A stretch of 64,000 bases of DNA from Macrotis lagotis (GCF_037893015.1 NC_133663.1:221615753-221679752); one strand, 5' to 3'. Numbered from the stretch's first letter, positions 22,311 to 34,736 are shown. Notes: a model not told the origin generated them from the letters alone. Translations and numbers: made by a program.

Positions 22311-22923
22311 GGCCTCCCCTAATTCTGAATTAACACATTCCTGAACCCAGGATGCTGAAAGTCTTATCCTTTCTTTGTCACTCTCCCTTGTTGGGTCAGA
22401 GCCCTCCAGTCATGACTAGGAAAAAACCTATAGCTATTCTTAGCAATCCAAAATTTCGGCTGCCAAAGGGATCTTTATTCCTAGTTACAAGTGCAGTCCT
22501 AAGAACAGTTCTCCAGTAGCACTGACAGTGATTTTTCAGACAGAAATGTTCCTATGTTAGTGACAAAATATGTGCGTTTTTAAATATAATCTCTCTAGGA
22601 ACTTCAGTCAGGAATTTAAAGCACTCTACCCAAAATGATTTCATAATTGTAGATTTAACTGCTCTGGAAGCTCGATTCCTTTGTGTTCACTGTGGAAAAA
22701 TGAAATAGAAAGTCAAGAAACCCCTTCATTTTGCTGCTATTACTTTTTTAAAATTACAAATGTATTTCTTGCTTTTTGTAATTCAAAAAGTAAAAGAACT
22801 GGCATCATCTTAAATCTACCCTGGAATCTCACTATCATACTACTTACTAGAGTAGACTTTAGTCCATTTGGGGGCCTATCAAAAGGGCTTTAATTATCAA
22901 GGAATAATTAAAAGGGAATTGAT

Positions 22924-23052
22924 AAAGGACCACTCGGTGGTGCATTGGATAGATCACCTGGAGTCAGAAGATCTGAGTTCAAATGCTATGTCAGATACTA
23001 GCTGTATGAATCTGGGCAAGTCAACTTAACCCCACTTGCCTTAAAAAAAAAT
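22924..23052 (+). mobile_element. Marsupial tRNA-derived SINE
   Basis: Head 'CACTCGGTGGTGCATTGGAT', middle 'GAGTTCAAATGCTATGTCAG', end 'CAACTTAACCCCACTTGCC' followed by A9. Confidence 0.85.
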
Positions 23053-23074
23053 TGATAAGGTAGTATAAGCAGGT

Positions 23075-23165
23075 CTTGTTTGGTTTCTGTCTTTGCAGTC
23101 CCAGCACTTAGCATATGACTTCATATATAATAGGCATTATTGTTGAATTCAGTTGTATTGAAAGT
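23075..23165 (+). mobile_element. L2 3' end fragment
   Basis: Pattern 'CCCAGCACTTAGCATATGAC', 'TATAATAGGCATTATTGTTG' and 'AATTCAGTTGTATTG', as at L2 3' ends. Confidence 0.5.
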
Positions 23166-23819
23166 GATTTCCCATGGCATGGTCCATGACTATGAGTTAC
23201 TGATATACCTAAATTCTTTTTAATTTTGAATAATTCTCTTGTTTCTTTGGAAAAAAAATTCTAAGTTGACAATCTAGCTTAATTTTTGTGTTTCCCAAAA
23301 AGATAGCCAATCATTCAACAATAATGAATACAACTCATCAAGGGACACCTCCAAAACAATGGTTACATCTGTACATGAGCAATGTGTAAGATAAATGGAA
23401 TGTAATTGCTGATTCCCAAAGTTGTTTTAGTTATAGTTCTGTTATACAGAATACATTTAGATGTAGAAAGGTTTCAATGAATAAACAAGATGCCATTTAT
23501 GCTCTTAACCCTTTAGGAGATGTGAATACTATTTTGATTAAGTCAAGAAGGAAATAACTCTAGCCACATTTGGGAGAAGCAAGGTCTTCAATAGCTAAAC
23601 CTTTATATATATGAATTTAAGAGGTCCAAGATTTTGCAAACCAGGAATCATCTATGGAGGAAACATTCTACAAGAGGAAGGGAAAGGGGAAAGGGAAGGG
23701 AATGGAGGAAGCACATTGCCAATGTAGCTTTGCAGGGAAACAACTATACTAGTAGAAGAAACTGCATCCAGTAGCTCACTACCATTGTACACTATATAAG
23801 CCCACTTTTGTTGTGAACA

Positions 23820-24990
23820 CTAGTGAGTCAGCCATTTATGAAGCACCTATCGTGTTTCATTGAACCATGCAAACCTCTTGACCCAGCAATACCACAACTA
23901 AGTTTATATATTAAAAATATCAGTGAAAGAGGAAAGGATTCCTATGTCCAGTCAGTAAGCTGGACTCTATGCTAAGCACTGGAGATGCAAAGAAAGTTGT
24001 CAAAGAATTTACAATATAATGAGACAGTATGTAGACAACTATGAATGGACAAGATATATGCAGGAAAAATTAGATTTTATCTAAAAGGGAAGGAATTAGC
24101 AGTGGGAAAGACTTCCTACAATATACACAATTTTAGCTAAGACTTGAAGCTAGGGAAGCCAGGAGACAAAAGTTGAGGGAGGAGAATTCCATGAATGGAA
24201 AATGGAGTTGAGAATCGGAGTAACTTGTTTCATAACAGAATAGGAGAGTTGGGGATGTAGAGAATTAAAAAACTGGAAAGGTAGAAGGAAACAAGTTATA
24301 AAGGGTTTTAAAAGTCAGACAGAGGGTTGTATTTTGATTCTGGAGGTGAGAGGGAACCAATGGAGTTTATTGAATCAGGGACATATCCAGACCTGCAATT
24401 TAGTAAGATCAATTTGACAGCTAAGTGAAGGATGGACTAGAGTAGGAAGATACTAGAGGCAGGGAGGCCAACCAGAAAAGTATTACAATAGTTCAGCAGT
24501 GTTGTGATAAGGATCTGCATGAAAGTGATGGAAGAAATATCAGAAGAAAGTGGAGGGTATGTGTATATATAAGAGATATTACAAAGCTAGAAATGACAGG
24601 ACTTGGTCATAGAATGGAAATAGGGGTGAGAGCAAGTAATGAGTTGAGGATACCTGGGTTTCAAGTTTATGCTAGTACTTTAAACAATAAAAGGGGAGTT
24701 GAGAAGGTTTTAGAGGAAACCTAATGAACTAGACTTTAAACTTGTTGAATTTAAAGCATCTTTGAGACATCCAGATTTCCAATAGACAATTGGAGACTCA
24801 AGACTAGAAGTTAGAAAAAGAGGAAAGGCTGAATAAATAAATCTGAGAATCAGTATCTTTTGTGAGGGAATCAATATGTATGTTGGAGTCCTCTAGAACA
24901 TGAGGAAAAAAGCTAAGAAGAAGAAGAGAAAGAATGCAGGCCAGGGCACCGAACTAATTGTGAATAAGAGAACATCCTGGAGGTCAGAGG
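23820..24990. repeat. Unnamed long dispersed repeat (family R1), second long copy
   Basis: Order: 'TTTATGAAGCACCTATCGTG', 'CTATGCTAAGCACTGGAGAT', 'CAATATAATGAGACAG', 'GACTTGAAGCTAGGGAAGCC', 'GGGAACCAATGGAGTTTATT', 'ATATCCAGACCTGCAATTTA', 'ATTACAATAGTTCAGCAG', and 'GAGACATCCAGATTTCCAAT'. A stretch at 23867-23935 ('CCATGCAAACCTCTTGACCC') looks like inserted L1 ORF2 sequence. Same family as 19740-21035. Old, non-coding. Confidence 0.55.
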
Positions 24991-25171
24991 ATAGTGCAAC
25001 TAGAATCTTGCTTGGGAGGCAAATATAGATCAAGTGAACCTCAGAAAAGGAGAGCTTACCAAGTGATAAAAGAAGAGGAAGATCCAGCAAATGACTTTGG
25101 GGAGTAAAGAATATTCTAACCTTTCTACCTCAACTGGTGAGTTGGAGGGGAAAAGTAAAAGTTAGATCAAT

Positions 25172-25361
25172 GCTAGAAAGAGGTGCCAGGGAAGTAGCAT
25201 TAATCTGGAGAGAACCAAGTCTTAGTGAGAGGAAGAAGATGGAAGGAGTTTTCAAAGAAGAGGTTTGCTAGAAAGAGATGCCAGGGAAGTAGTATTAATC
25301 TGGAGAGAACCAAGTCTTAGTGAGAGGAAGAAGATGGAAGGAGTTTTCAAAGAAGAGGTTT
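25172..25361. repeat. 95 bp tandem duplication, two units
   Basis: Unit 1 is 25172-25266 and unit 2 is 25267-25361. Both start GCTAGAAAGAG and end AAAGAAGAGGTTT, with about two differences in 95 bp (AGGTGCC/AGATGCC and GTAGCATT/GTAGTATT). This is a recent local duplication downstream of the R1 repeat. Confidence 0.95.
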
Positions 25362-25574
25362 AAGATGAAAGCAAATTTGTTCCCTTTGAAGCACACATTC
25401 TAGAGAGCATAGTGATAGGAGTATGTAGTTTTAGAGTGGAGAAGAAAGTTTAGAAAAATGAGAATAAGGGATCATGCAGTAGGGGAGTAGGGGAATAGAG
25501 AAAGAGGTTTGAATAGTGATAGTTGGGGGTCTCATAATCACTGGGATGGGGAGGGTAGGACAGGATGGAAGTCT

Positions 25575-25815
25575 ATTAATAATAATAATAGCTAGCATTT
25601 ACACTATGCATTAAGCTTTGCAAACCCTATAAAATTATTATCTAATTTTATCCTCACAACCCTGGGGATAGGTGCTGTCATTATCATTCCCATCTTCCAG
25701 ATGAAGAAACTGAGGCAGAGTTTTAAGTGAAATGTCCAAGGTCACACAACTAGTATATGTCTGAGATCATATTTGAACTCAAGACTTTCTGACTACAGAG
25801 TCAATGCCAATGAAT
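25575..25815 (-). mobile_element. MIR-type CORE-SINE
   Basis: Reverse MIR pattern: 'ATAGCTAGCATTTACACTAT', 'TCCTCACAACCCTGGGGATA', 'CAGATGAAGAAACTGAGGCA', 'CCAAGGTCACACAACTAGTA' and 'TTTGAACTCAAGACTTTCTG'. Confidence 0.85.
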
Positions 25816-28800
25816 GAATAAGGGTAAGTTATAAATATTCCTAGGGGTTCAGTCTCAAGTTAAAAAAAAAAGATGAAGAGCTCCCAGGGAATTAGGCACA
25901 ATTATGTAGTTAGAAAGTTGGAAGTGTAGAGATAAGTTCAGCTGATACAGCTGCTGAGGAGAACTCAACGGAATGATGTTTTCCTCCTTTCTGGAAAGAA
26001 TGACCTCTGGTTTATAGAAGGAGAACATTTTGTAACTACTGTTCTTAATGTCAATTGAATAAAGCCCATCGAAGTTTTGGCATAAGGTAGGTGCCCTCTA
26101 CCTTGAGGGCAGTTAGCTAGCTAGATCAGGTTAATCTGATCTAAAGGGGGATCAAATTTCACATCTTGATGTCAGAATAGAAATGTTCTTTCCAAATTCA
26201 TCCCAGGTATAGTTGAGATTTCCTTGGCCCCTTGCAAAATGGAGGCTGGGTCTTCTGGTTTTTGATCAGTCACTTCAGTTACATGTGCTGAATTAATAAC
26301 TGCCAAGACTGAAGTCCTACCAATGAAAACAAACCAAATCTCTTCCCACTTAGCCAACTAAAGTTATAACACTTCATCTTTGAGGCTTGGTGTCAAGAAT
26401 CATTGCAAATAACTGTTTTTTTCCTATAAATAGCTTACTTTCACCGAAGTTTACTCCCCTGCTATGATAAGCCATCTAAATTAAGGATTGACCTTGATAA
26501 CTTTTCTTCTTTCTCTTCAAGGAAATAAACAGGTCCAAGCATCCTTCTTATCATCAGTGTGAAAAATCTAACTTCTTCCCCACAAAATAAGATTCCTCTC
26601 TTCTCCAATTTCTCCATTTTTTCAGACATCACATAATCTGTGTAGTTGTGTATTTTTGCGTTCTTCCCCCCTTGTTTATTTATTTTCCAATTTTATGCAA
26701 AGATAGTTTTCAACATTTGTTCTTTTGCAAGTTTTGAGTTCTACATTTTTCCACCACCTTCCCCATGGCAGCAAACAATCTGATATAGGTTGTACCTGTA
26801 AAATCATGAAGTACTTTTGAGTTCTGAGAAACTTAGTTAAGATACAAACTGGTTTTTAAGGATCACATTCTTTTCCACAAACCATAACATTGTAAATTAT
26901 ATACTGCTCGTTGACTTGTAACATATTCAATTTTAATCAGAGATTATAAAATAGTTTTCCCACATAGGCAAGAAGTATCTTGTTTCTGCACCTATAGACT
27001 AAGGGCTTTTCAATAGTTCAACTTCTGGATGCTTTCAAGATTTTAAGGAGGATTTGATTCAAGATGCTCTTAAAAGGAGTTTGACATAGAGAGGAACCAC
27101 CAAGAAGATGTAGTTTCAAGTTCCCACACCCCCTCTATAATGGATAGGTGAACTTTGACAGGTCCCTTGATCCCCAAACTTTCTTACCATTGCTCCAAGA
27201 CTCTAAATTAAAAAGAAGGTGCTGACCTACATTGGTAAGAGAGAATTTCCTTGCTTAGGTAATCCCTATAATCATGAAATTACAGTTCCAATCTCTATCT
27301 CCTACATTTCAAAAGATAATTAAAAGTTACTAGAATGAAGATTATGTATAAGAATTATTTATATCCTCATATATACACTAGATTCATGATAGCTTTATTT
27401 TATTACAAGAACAACCCAGACAAATTCAAGTACTGATGAAACCATTGACTACACTTGTCTAAGTGTCCATTTTATGCTAAAACATAATTAATTGTAATTG
27501 CATTCAATCTTTTGAATTTGTTTACCTTGTGAATGTAAATCAGATTTCCAGCTTCATAGGTGTCTCATAGAGGTTCAGAACAAACTTCTTACACTCACTT
27601 TAGTGAGTAATAATAGTATTTTTAAATACTGCTTCTATCCGTTCCTTGAATTTCTCAGTATTTGCACTCTTCACATATCTCAGTTTTGCACATGACATGA
27701 TTTGGTGACAGATCAATCTCAGTTTCTCATTTTTTAGTCTCTTTGTGTAGGAGCTACAACCCCAAATAATGCAAGAAAAAAAAGAAACATGATTATGCTT
27801 ATTGGATGCCATGTCAATGAAATGCACATTTACAATAATAAATCTAAGAATATATGCATTGGCATCATCTTCAGAGTCCCTGCCACAGGGGCTGTGTTAC
27901 AGGTGGCACCACATTTTTGTTGGTGGTGATGGTGTTTTTATGTAGACCATTGATTTCATCAGCATAGGCAACTCCCAAGAGGAAAACTCTATTCTTTTAT
28001 GTAGATCTAACTTAAAGTCTTAAAAGAGTTGGCCATAGTAACACAGATAGATTTGAATCTTTATTTTCTTGACTACTAGGCTAAACCCCCCATCACTTAT
28101 GCTACAAAGAACATGCAATATAATAATTTTAGATCATGTTATATAATAATAACCTTTTTATTGTTATTATGAACTTATTTCTGACATTTCAGATATTAAG
28201 ATGTTTTAAACCAAATCTAAGACAGAGCCATCCCACCCTGTGATGAGGGTCTTTTGTAAAACAAATAAGATAACATAAACCCCATAAAACAAAGCATTTA
28301 TAATTGTTGAACCAAAGCATGATCTAAACAAATTAAGCATGGGGGGGGGCATAATATTTTACTTCATGGTTTCTATTCCTACACAGATTTTGGTTTCCTT
28401 TCAATTAATCTGATTCAATAAGTGTCTTACCCTTCCCTCTAAGATTTATTAATCTCACTTATGTTCAAGAAAGATGAATTCCCAGATCTCCACTTTGACT
28501 GCTGTTGAATCTTTTGGCCTGACCAGCAGGCTTAGGTCATAATCCATTGCAGTACTTATGGATCTTATTTGGAAAGACTGCTTTCATTTCTGGAATCTTC
28601 TGAAGGAAAATTCTAGAATGGTTCTTTGGTGGGTTACCTTGACAATCCCACAATGTTAGAAGGAGACAGCAAATCCTTCCTTGAAAATAAGGTTTTGATT
28701 AATCATGTTCTGCTATCCAAAGGATGAATTTCCAGATGCTTAATTTCTCCTTTTTCTTCTTGCTATGTGTAGTCAGACATTTTGCTACACATGAATGTGG

Positions 28801-29635
28801 GAAGGGAAGGAAAGTGCAATTTGAATCCATCAATTTTGACATTCACTGGCTACTTTGTTTAAAAGTTTGTTCAGGGAGATTACAACTAATTGATAAAAGA
28901 CCTGAGGAAAAAGTTTAGATTATTATCTTATTTTTTTAATCTTATGTAATTATATTTTATTCCATATAATTACTCCCATTAAGAGTGACTATGCTAAAAT
29001 ATATTGCCATCTTAGAGTGTATTCTTTGTAATAAGCATTTATTATTTACAAGTATAACATATGGATAAAGATCTGATCCTAGAACCAAGAATCCCTCTTC
29101 CCAAGTCCTACGTCTGACATATTTCAGTTTTGTCACCTGAGCAAGTCACTCAACCCCAGTATTCTACATAGCTAACACTAACTGGTATAGGGAGTTTCTT
29201 CATGCAAAATGTCTCCTATAGTAATGAAAAGACAGGTCTGGTCCCTCTTCCTATATTTTAATAGTCTCTTCTCTCCAAATGTTGTGAGGATCAAACATAC
29301 TCTGTATGTTTGTAACTCAGTAACATATACAGATTGTATGTTAATCTAATATTTATACACTGTTAAGTCCCTTTTCTGAACTCCCTCAATCTTCCCAAAG
29401 CAAATGTTGGAGGGGCAGGAGACAAGGAAGACAAGTTTTTCCCTATACACCAAGGTCTCCAAGGTCTCTGTTTATTGAACCAAATACCAGTGCTTAAATA
29501 CCTCCCCAGTCTCCAATCCATCCCCACTCCCATGGCACTTAGTAAGATATGGCTCTGGTTTACAGTGCTCCCATATACAACAGTCCCTAACAATATAGCA
29601 CTGCAAATTTATAAAATTGTTTGTTTATAAAAGAT
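25816..29635. other. Long low-repeat stretch, unassigned
   Basis: Contains one L1 3' end (26665-26815, listed separately) and otherwise no repeat or gene I can name. Short open frames (for example the complement of 27600-27827) show no domain I recognise. Confidence 0.45.
26665..26815 (-). mobile_element. L1 3' UTR fragment
   Basis: The complement of the marsupial L1 3' UTR: 'AAGTTTTGAGTTCTACATTT', 'CCACCACCTTCCCCATGGCA', 'GCAAACAATCTGATATAGGT'. Confidence 0.75.
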
Positions 29636-29639
29636 CATC

Positions 29640-29795
29640 TAGGCACTGTTATTGGTGTTAGTGATTGCACTAGTATTGGTAATGGTGTTGATATTAGTAC
29701 TGGTATTGGTATTAGCTTTAGTATTTGTATCAGTATTGATGTTGATATTGGTATTATTGGCATTTCTATTAATATTGCTATTAGTAGTTGTTCAT
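29640..29795. repeat. Degenerate TATTGG/TATTAG hexamer array, block 1
   Basis: About 155 bp built from TATTGG, TATTAG, TGTTGA and close variants. Read on the plus strand it gives an artefactual I/G/S-rich frame. Confidence 0.85.
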
Positions 29796-29799
29796 CTGA

Positions 29800-29935
29800 T
29801 GTTGGGAGACTTGCAAGTGCATTGGATTTGAATGAAGCAGAATTGCATGAAGTCATCAACCTCACTCTCTCTTCCAAAATCATCAAAGTTCAGTGGCAGC
29901 CTCAAAGACAAGATAATTGGTAATGGCCCAGGCTG
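29800..29935 (-). repeat. Dispersed repeat family X, copy 1
   Basis: The complement of 29815-29880 matches 50240-50300: the complement of 'GTGCATTGGATTTGAATGAA' against 'AATCCAATTCACTTGCAAGT', then 'GAGTGAGGTTGATGACTT' against 'GAAGTGAGGCTGGTGACTTT'. Family not named. Confidence 0.55.
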
Positions 29936-30295
29936 CAGTGAATACCCTTGGCATCTTTGACATCTGACCAAGCTCTAAGCACATCACCTTCTTTAGTCAT
30001 CTTCTTGACCACTAAGATAAATTGTTCTCACCTCCTTGTTCCTCTAAGGGAAGTTGTCACATGCCTAAAGCAGATATTCCCCTAACTCATTGACAAATTT
30101 GAAGTCTGTTGGCTACCCTCAACCTGGTTTGGTCTATCTGCCAAGCTAGTTTTACTCATGTGTCTGACAGGCATGCCACAGCTTCTTGGAGCCACAGGTG
30201 AGAGTTGTGACAGGTAGACACCAAAGGTGAATGAGCAGAACCTGAAAAGATCTCAGCAAGCCCATACACCAGAGCTGCTAGTCCCCCATAAACCT

Positions 30296-30705
30296 CAATG
30301 TATTGATATTAGTATTAATATTGGCATTAGTTGATAGTGGTGGTCATATTAGTATTAGTGCTGTTATTGGAATTGTATTAATATTAGCATTAGTATTGTA
30401 TTGGTGTTAATATTAGAATTGGTATTAATACTGGTATTGATGTTAGTATTTGTATTGACTTATTGGTATTATATTTATATTAATATTGATGTTAGTGTTA
30501 GAATTAGTGTTGGTATTAGTATTGTATGAATATTGGTATTATCATTAGTGTTGATATTAGTACTATATTAATATTAATATTTGCAATTGTATTGGCATTG
30601 GTTTGTGTTGGGCATTGGTTTTAGTATTAGTAATAGTACTAGTATTATTGATGTTAGTATTAGTATTTGTGCTGGTATTGGTAATAGTATTAGTATCACC
30701 CCAGG
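30296..30705. repeat. Degenerate TATTGG/TATTAG hexamer array, block 2
   Basis: About 410 bp of the same hexamer variants as 29640-29795. The ~500 bp between the blocks includes repeat X, so the array may have been split by insertion. Confidence 0.88.
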
Positions 30706-31645
30706 TTTACTTTTTAAGAAATTGAAGTCTAGGAAGGTTCAGTTAAGGGAAAAGAGAGAGAGTTGAGATCTTCTATTTGTTGTCAAAGTGTCAGGGTTCT
30801 TGATCCCTGAACAAGGGAAGCTAAGCCCCTTGCCTTGCCCGGGCGCCCCAGTACCCTGGTTTGGTGTCTAGTGGTGAGAGAACACACATATCAACAAAGG
30901 ATCCCCCAAAGACAAGTGTTAATTATTTGATAGTATTTAGACAGTCTATCTTAAGGGGAGCAGGATAGATTTAAGTAGAAGAATCTGATCCCCCCCCTTA
31001 ATTAACAGATGGCTAGATGTTAGGATGTTTGATCTGATCCTTTCCCAAGGGAAAGGATTGGGGAGTGAGCTGAGGGGTCAGGAGGCTATCCTCATTTAGG
31101 AACTAGACTTGGAATCTTCAACTATGAAGGGACAGATGACAGGAATTCTCTCAGAGTTGCTTTTCTACATCACAAGGTCCTTCTCAGGTATACTTTTACC
31201 ACAAGGTCAAATGGGTAGGAATTCTCTTAAGCCTATGTCTTAATTTCTCCCGGATTTGTATTTCTCTATCTTAAGGCCTCTCTCAGGCATTAGGTTCAAT
31301 ACCAAATTAGTTTATCCCATCAAAAAATGATGATTTTTAAGTAGGAGCACAATATGCTGGCAAATTCTTCAGCAGCAGCAACAAGGAAACCTGAGGATTT
31401 GGTTGTACCACTCTCCCAGAGTTTGGGGTCTGGTGGGAAAGAGGACCTGAGTGAGTGTACTATGGATTAGAGATTAGCCTTTTCTTCTATTGTTTGTTCC
31501 TCTGTCTGCAACCTCATTAGACTTCTTGGTGTCCTGATCTGCTGGAGACAGTCATAATTACTTTACCTATGTTATATAATTCCTATCTGGGAAAGTTTTA
31601 AGAGTTCCTGAGAATTAAAGAAAATGTCTAGTCCATCACCCAATA
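30706..31645. other. Unassigned segment, mid-GC
   Basis: Moderately GC-rich for the window, with repeated phrases such as 'GGAATTCTCT' (31140 and 31216). No open frame and no terminal repeats I could pair. It could be part of an old interspersed element, but I cannot show it. Confidence 0.3.
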
Positions 31646-31647
31646 TT

Positions 31648-31651
<4 letters not shown>

Positions 31652-31689
<38 letters not shown>

Positions 31690-31845
31690 TAGATAGATAT
31701 ATATATAGATATTGATATAGATATTGATATATATATTGATATATATAAAATGTATATGTATAAATATATATATATAAATGTATATGTATATATAAATATA
31801 TGTATATATCAAATTCTATTATAGAAATAAAATAAAAACAGAATG
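31652..31845. repeat. (TA)n/(TAGA)n AT-rich simple repeat
   Basis: TATATA run with GATAGA and ATATAAATG variants over about 190 bp. Confidence 0.93.
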
Positions 31846-31944
31846 AATATATAAAATTAAATACATGTTGAATATATGATTTAATATGTGTAAAAGATAT
31901 ATATAAAATAAAATACATAATGAATATAGAGTTTGATTTACTGG

Positions 31945-32165
31945 AGATCTTGAAAGTTGAGCTCAGAATCAGGAAGATTTAGATTTGAGTCTTGTCTCTG
32001 AAACATACTGCTACATGGGCAAGTTGCCTGCCTCACAGCCCTCTCTCCCCTCAGGTAATGCTTTAAGTTTCAGAGAAGGCTCTGACTATTCCTTGGTAGA
32101 GGAAGTTTCTAAATTGGAGATTCTTATGCTAGTGAAATTATAGGTGCAGTCCAGGAAAAAAAATT
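31945..32165 (+). mobile_element. Old tRNA-derived SINE (CORE-SINE-like)
   Basis: tRNA-like head remnant 'CAGAATCAGGAAGATTTAGA', 'CATGGGCAAGTTGCCTGCCT', then a distinct 3' part 'CTTTAAGTTTCAGAGAAGGC' and 'TTGGTAGAGGAAGTTTC'. Subfamily not named. Confidence 0.55.
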
Positions 32166-32409
32166 ATTCCTTATATATGTAAATTTCTAAAGCAAGGGAT
32201 TGTATCTGTTCCCTTATGTAGGACTCATCACACAAATATGCATGAGCATAATTGCTCTTTATTGGTTGATGGCAATGATGAGAAAATCATTAGCAAATTC
32301 ATTTCAGCAAGCATTAAGTACCTACTATGTGCAAGACACAATTTTAGTAATTAAATTGCCTTGCTTTCCTATTACCTTCTCCCACAAAACACCCTTTTTG
32401 TTCTGAAAT

Positions 32410-32760
32410 CTAGACCAAATCCTGCTATTTGCTTTTTCTCATACACATCACATTAATTCTCTCATATCCATGCCTTTGCCCAGGATGTCTTCCATGTTCA
32501 CTCTCCTCATTTCCACCTTTGAGAATCCCTAAACCCTTTCAATTTTCTACTCAAGTGCCTCCTCCAACATGAGATCTTTACTGACCAATCTTCCAAACTG
32601 CTAGTTTTTTCATTCCCAAATTTATTTTGTATTTGTTTTTTATGCATTTTATATTGACTTATTTATGCTATCCTATGTCCTAGAAATAAAATGTCAGTTT
32701 CAGCCCTTGACACATAGTAGGTGCTAAAGAAATGTTCATTGAACTGAAAAGTTGAATTGA
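32410..32760 (+). mobile_element. L2 3' part
   Basis: 'ATGCCTTTGCCCAGGATGTC', 'CTACTCAAGTGCCTCCTCCA', 'ACATGAGATCTTTACTGACC', then 'ACACATAGTAGGTGCTAAAG' and 'AATGTTCATTGAACTGA'. This is the usual L2 C-terminal coding and 3' end order. Confidence 0.75.
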
Positions 32761-33479
32761 ATAATACAGAAATCATCAGAAGTGTAGTTCTGTATTGTGA
32801 TAGTATTCTTTCATGCTATAGTATGTGTATGGTAAACAGACTGCTCCTAGGTTTGAAAGGATTCACATATTATGTTGTCCTGGACTTTTATTACTCAGAT
32901 ATAAGACTTGAATACATTACCTAGGAATTATATTTTAATTAGAAATTTCATGATTATATAATTTTGCATAATATGTGTGATTATGCAAAATTATGCCCTT
33001 ATAGAAGTTTCTAATTATTCTTTATGAAAAAAGCAGAAATCAATAATATTCATAGCAAAATCTGAGATTTGATATAGGATTTCTCCTCATTCCTGTCCCT
33101 CTCATGTAATATCAATATAGCAGAAGATCTTTTTATAAAATCCAAATTAAAAATGGTGTCTGACTACAGGTCTTTTATATGTGACATATCTTCTGATATG
33201 CTGTTCTCCATGATAACATTCAGTTCTTCAAAAAGTTATGATTTCACCAATGCCCATGATTCAGATTATAGTCTCCAATATACCTGAATAGATTAGTTTA
33301 ATTAATGAGCTGTTGTGGCAAAAAACAAACACCTGAGCCTCTCAAAAACTAGCTAGACTGTGCTTCAAAGAACCAAGACAAAGAACCCAAAGTATTTCTT
33401 TTCAGATTGTTAGGACCTGAGTTTGTACTCTGCTCCCCTACCCTTAATGAGCCCAGAGTTGCCTCTACATTTTTTATGA
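32761..33479. other. Unassigned AT-rich sequence
   Basis: No gene or nameable repeat seen. Confidence 0.45.
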
Positions 33480-33730
33480 TAGTTTTGGGTTCTTTTTTTA
33501 AATATTAGCATATTTTTATTTTTTAAATTTTTTAAATTAATCTGTCCCTTCCACTGAGAAATCTTTAAAAAACAAATTCCACAGTATATAGCTGTACAGT
33601 GTGTGTAAAGACAAATCCCCTCATTACTAGGTCTGAAAATGTATGTCTCTGAATCTTAAATTCATCACCTTTTTGTCAGGAAATGGGTTCAGATTCATTC
33701 TTTTAGACTCACTTTTTTCCCCTTATGATT
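33480..33730 (+). repeat. Dispersed repeat family Y, copy 1
   Basis: Shares with 53040-53435 and 59880-60185 the phrase order 'ACAAA.CCC.CATT', 'TCTGAAAATGTATGTCTC', 'TGAATCTTAAATTCATCACC', 'TTTTTGTCAGGA'. Same orientation in all three copies. Family not named. Confidence 0.45.
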
Positions 33731-33739
33731 ATACATGAT

Positions 33740-34570
33740 ATCTTGAATATCATCCTTTGAAATTTTAATCAGTTCCTTATATATCTTAGAAACAATGTAG
33801 AGAAACTTGTACAAAGATTTTTTTTCCCTGTATGATGCTTCCCTCCTAATTTTTATAATAGGTTTATTTGTACAGAACTTTTAAAACTTTTATGTAATCA
33901 AAATTGTTCATTTTATCTCATATGATTTATTTTAACATTTTTGTTTATGAACTTTCATATTCATAGATTCAAAAGGCATCTTTTTTCCTTGTTTTTTTTC
34001 CCCAATTTGTTTATAGTGTGACCTTTTCTATTTCACTCCATTTAAAGCTTATATCAACATATGGTATAAGGTGATGATATAAACCTAATTTCTACCTGCT
34101 TTCCCAGCAGTTTTTGTCAAATAGTTTTTCTCTTACTAACTGAACTAACTATTATGTTTGTTTACTTTTGTAATATGATATATTTAATTTATTCCACTGA
34201 TTGATCACTCATTAAAAAAAGTATCAAATAGTTTTAATGATTACTATTTAATTGCACAGCTTGAGATCTGGTACTAATAAAATCATTTTCTTTATATTCT
34301 ATTCATTATTATTCTTAAGATCTTCAACCTTTTGTTCCTCATATGAATTTTATTGTTATTTTTTCCTAACTCTATAAAATACTATTTTGGGGGGTTGGTA
34401 CAGCTCTGAAAAAGTAGATTAATTTAGATAGCATTTTATTTTTATTATATTGGTTGAACCTATCTGCAAAAAACTAAGTTTTATCAATTGTTTAGGTGTT
34501 ATAGTCAAATTCATAAAGTTCCTGAGCAAATCTTATAGTTAACTTTAAATGGCATTTCTCTTTTGGTCTA
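33740..34570 (-). mobile_element. Old L1 ORF2 fragment, reverse
   Basis: On the complement, 33895-33925 reads 'NFDYIKVLKVLYK', the L1 ORF2 segment just before 'LISKIYKELI' (here near 33780). 34200-34290 matches 'DLKLCN', and 34420-34560 matches the 'W.G.I..IKM' segment upstream. Collinear in reverse with 36660-37430. Highly decayed. Confidence 0.7.
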
Positions 34571-34695
34571 TACTGCAGTCATTGCAAAAGAAAAACACAT
34601 AAAATACATAATGTTTGAAGCTAAAGATTTGAAGTACTACTAACCTGATTGTCGTACACATCCTTTATGGTTTACCCTAGACTGCTTAGAATACA

Positions 34696-34736
34696 TATAG
34701 ATATAGATATAGATATATAGATAATATATATATACA
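34696..34736. repeat. (TAGATA)n/(TA)n microsatellite
   Basis: About 40 bp of ATAGAT/ATATAT. Confidence 0.92.

Noticed and set aside
27600-27827. 75-codon complement frame with Cys and Lys residues (MHFIDMASNKHNH start)
   Set aside because: No family recognised, no splice context, and length within chance for AT-rich DNA.
29621-29923. Frame with I/G/S periodicity resembling a repetitive protein
   Set aside because: It follows the TATTGG/TATTAG array and runs into repeat X; no start context or conservation evidence.
30785-31560. Possible solitary LTR of an endogenous retrovirus
   Set aside because: Starts TGTCAGGG and is moderately GC-rich, but I found no matching end, no target duplication and no internal viral sequence, so family and limits cannot be supported.
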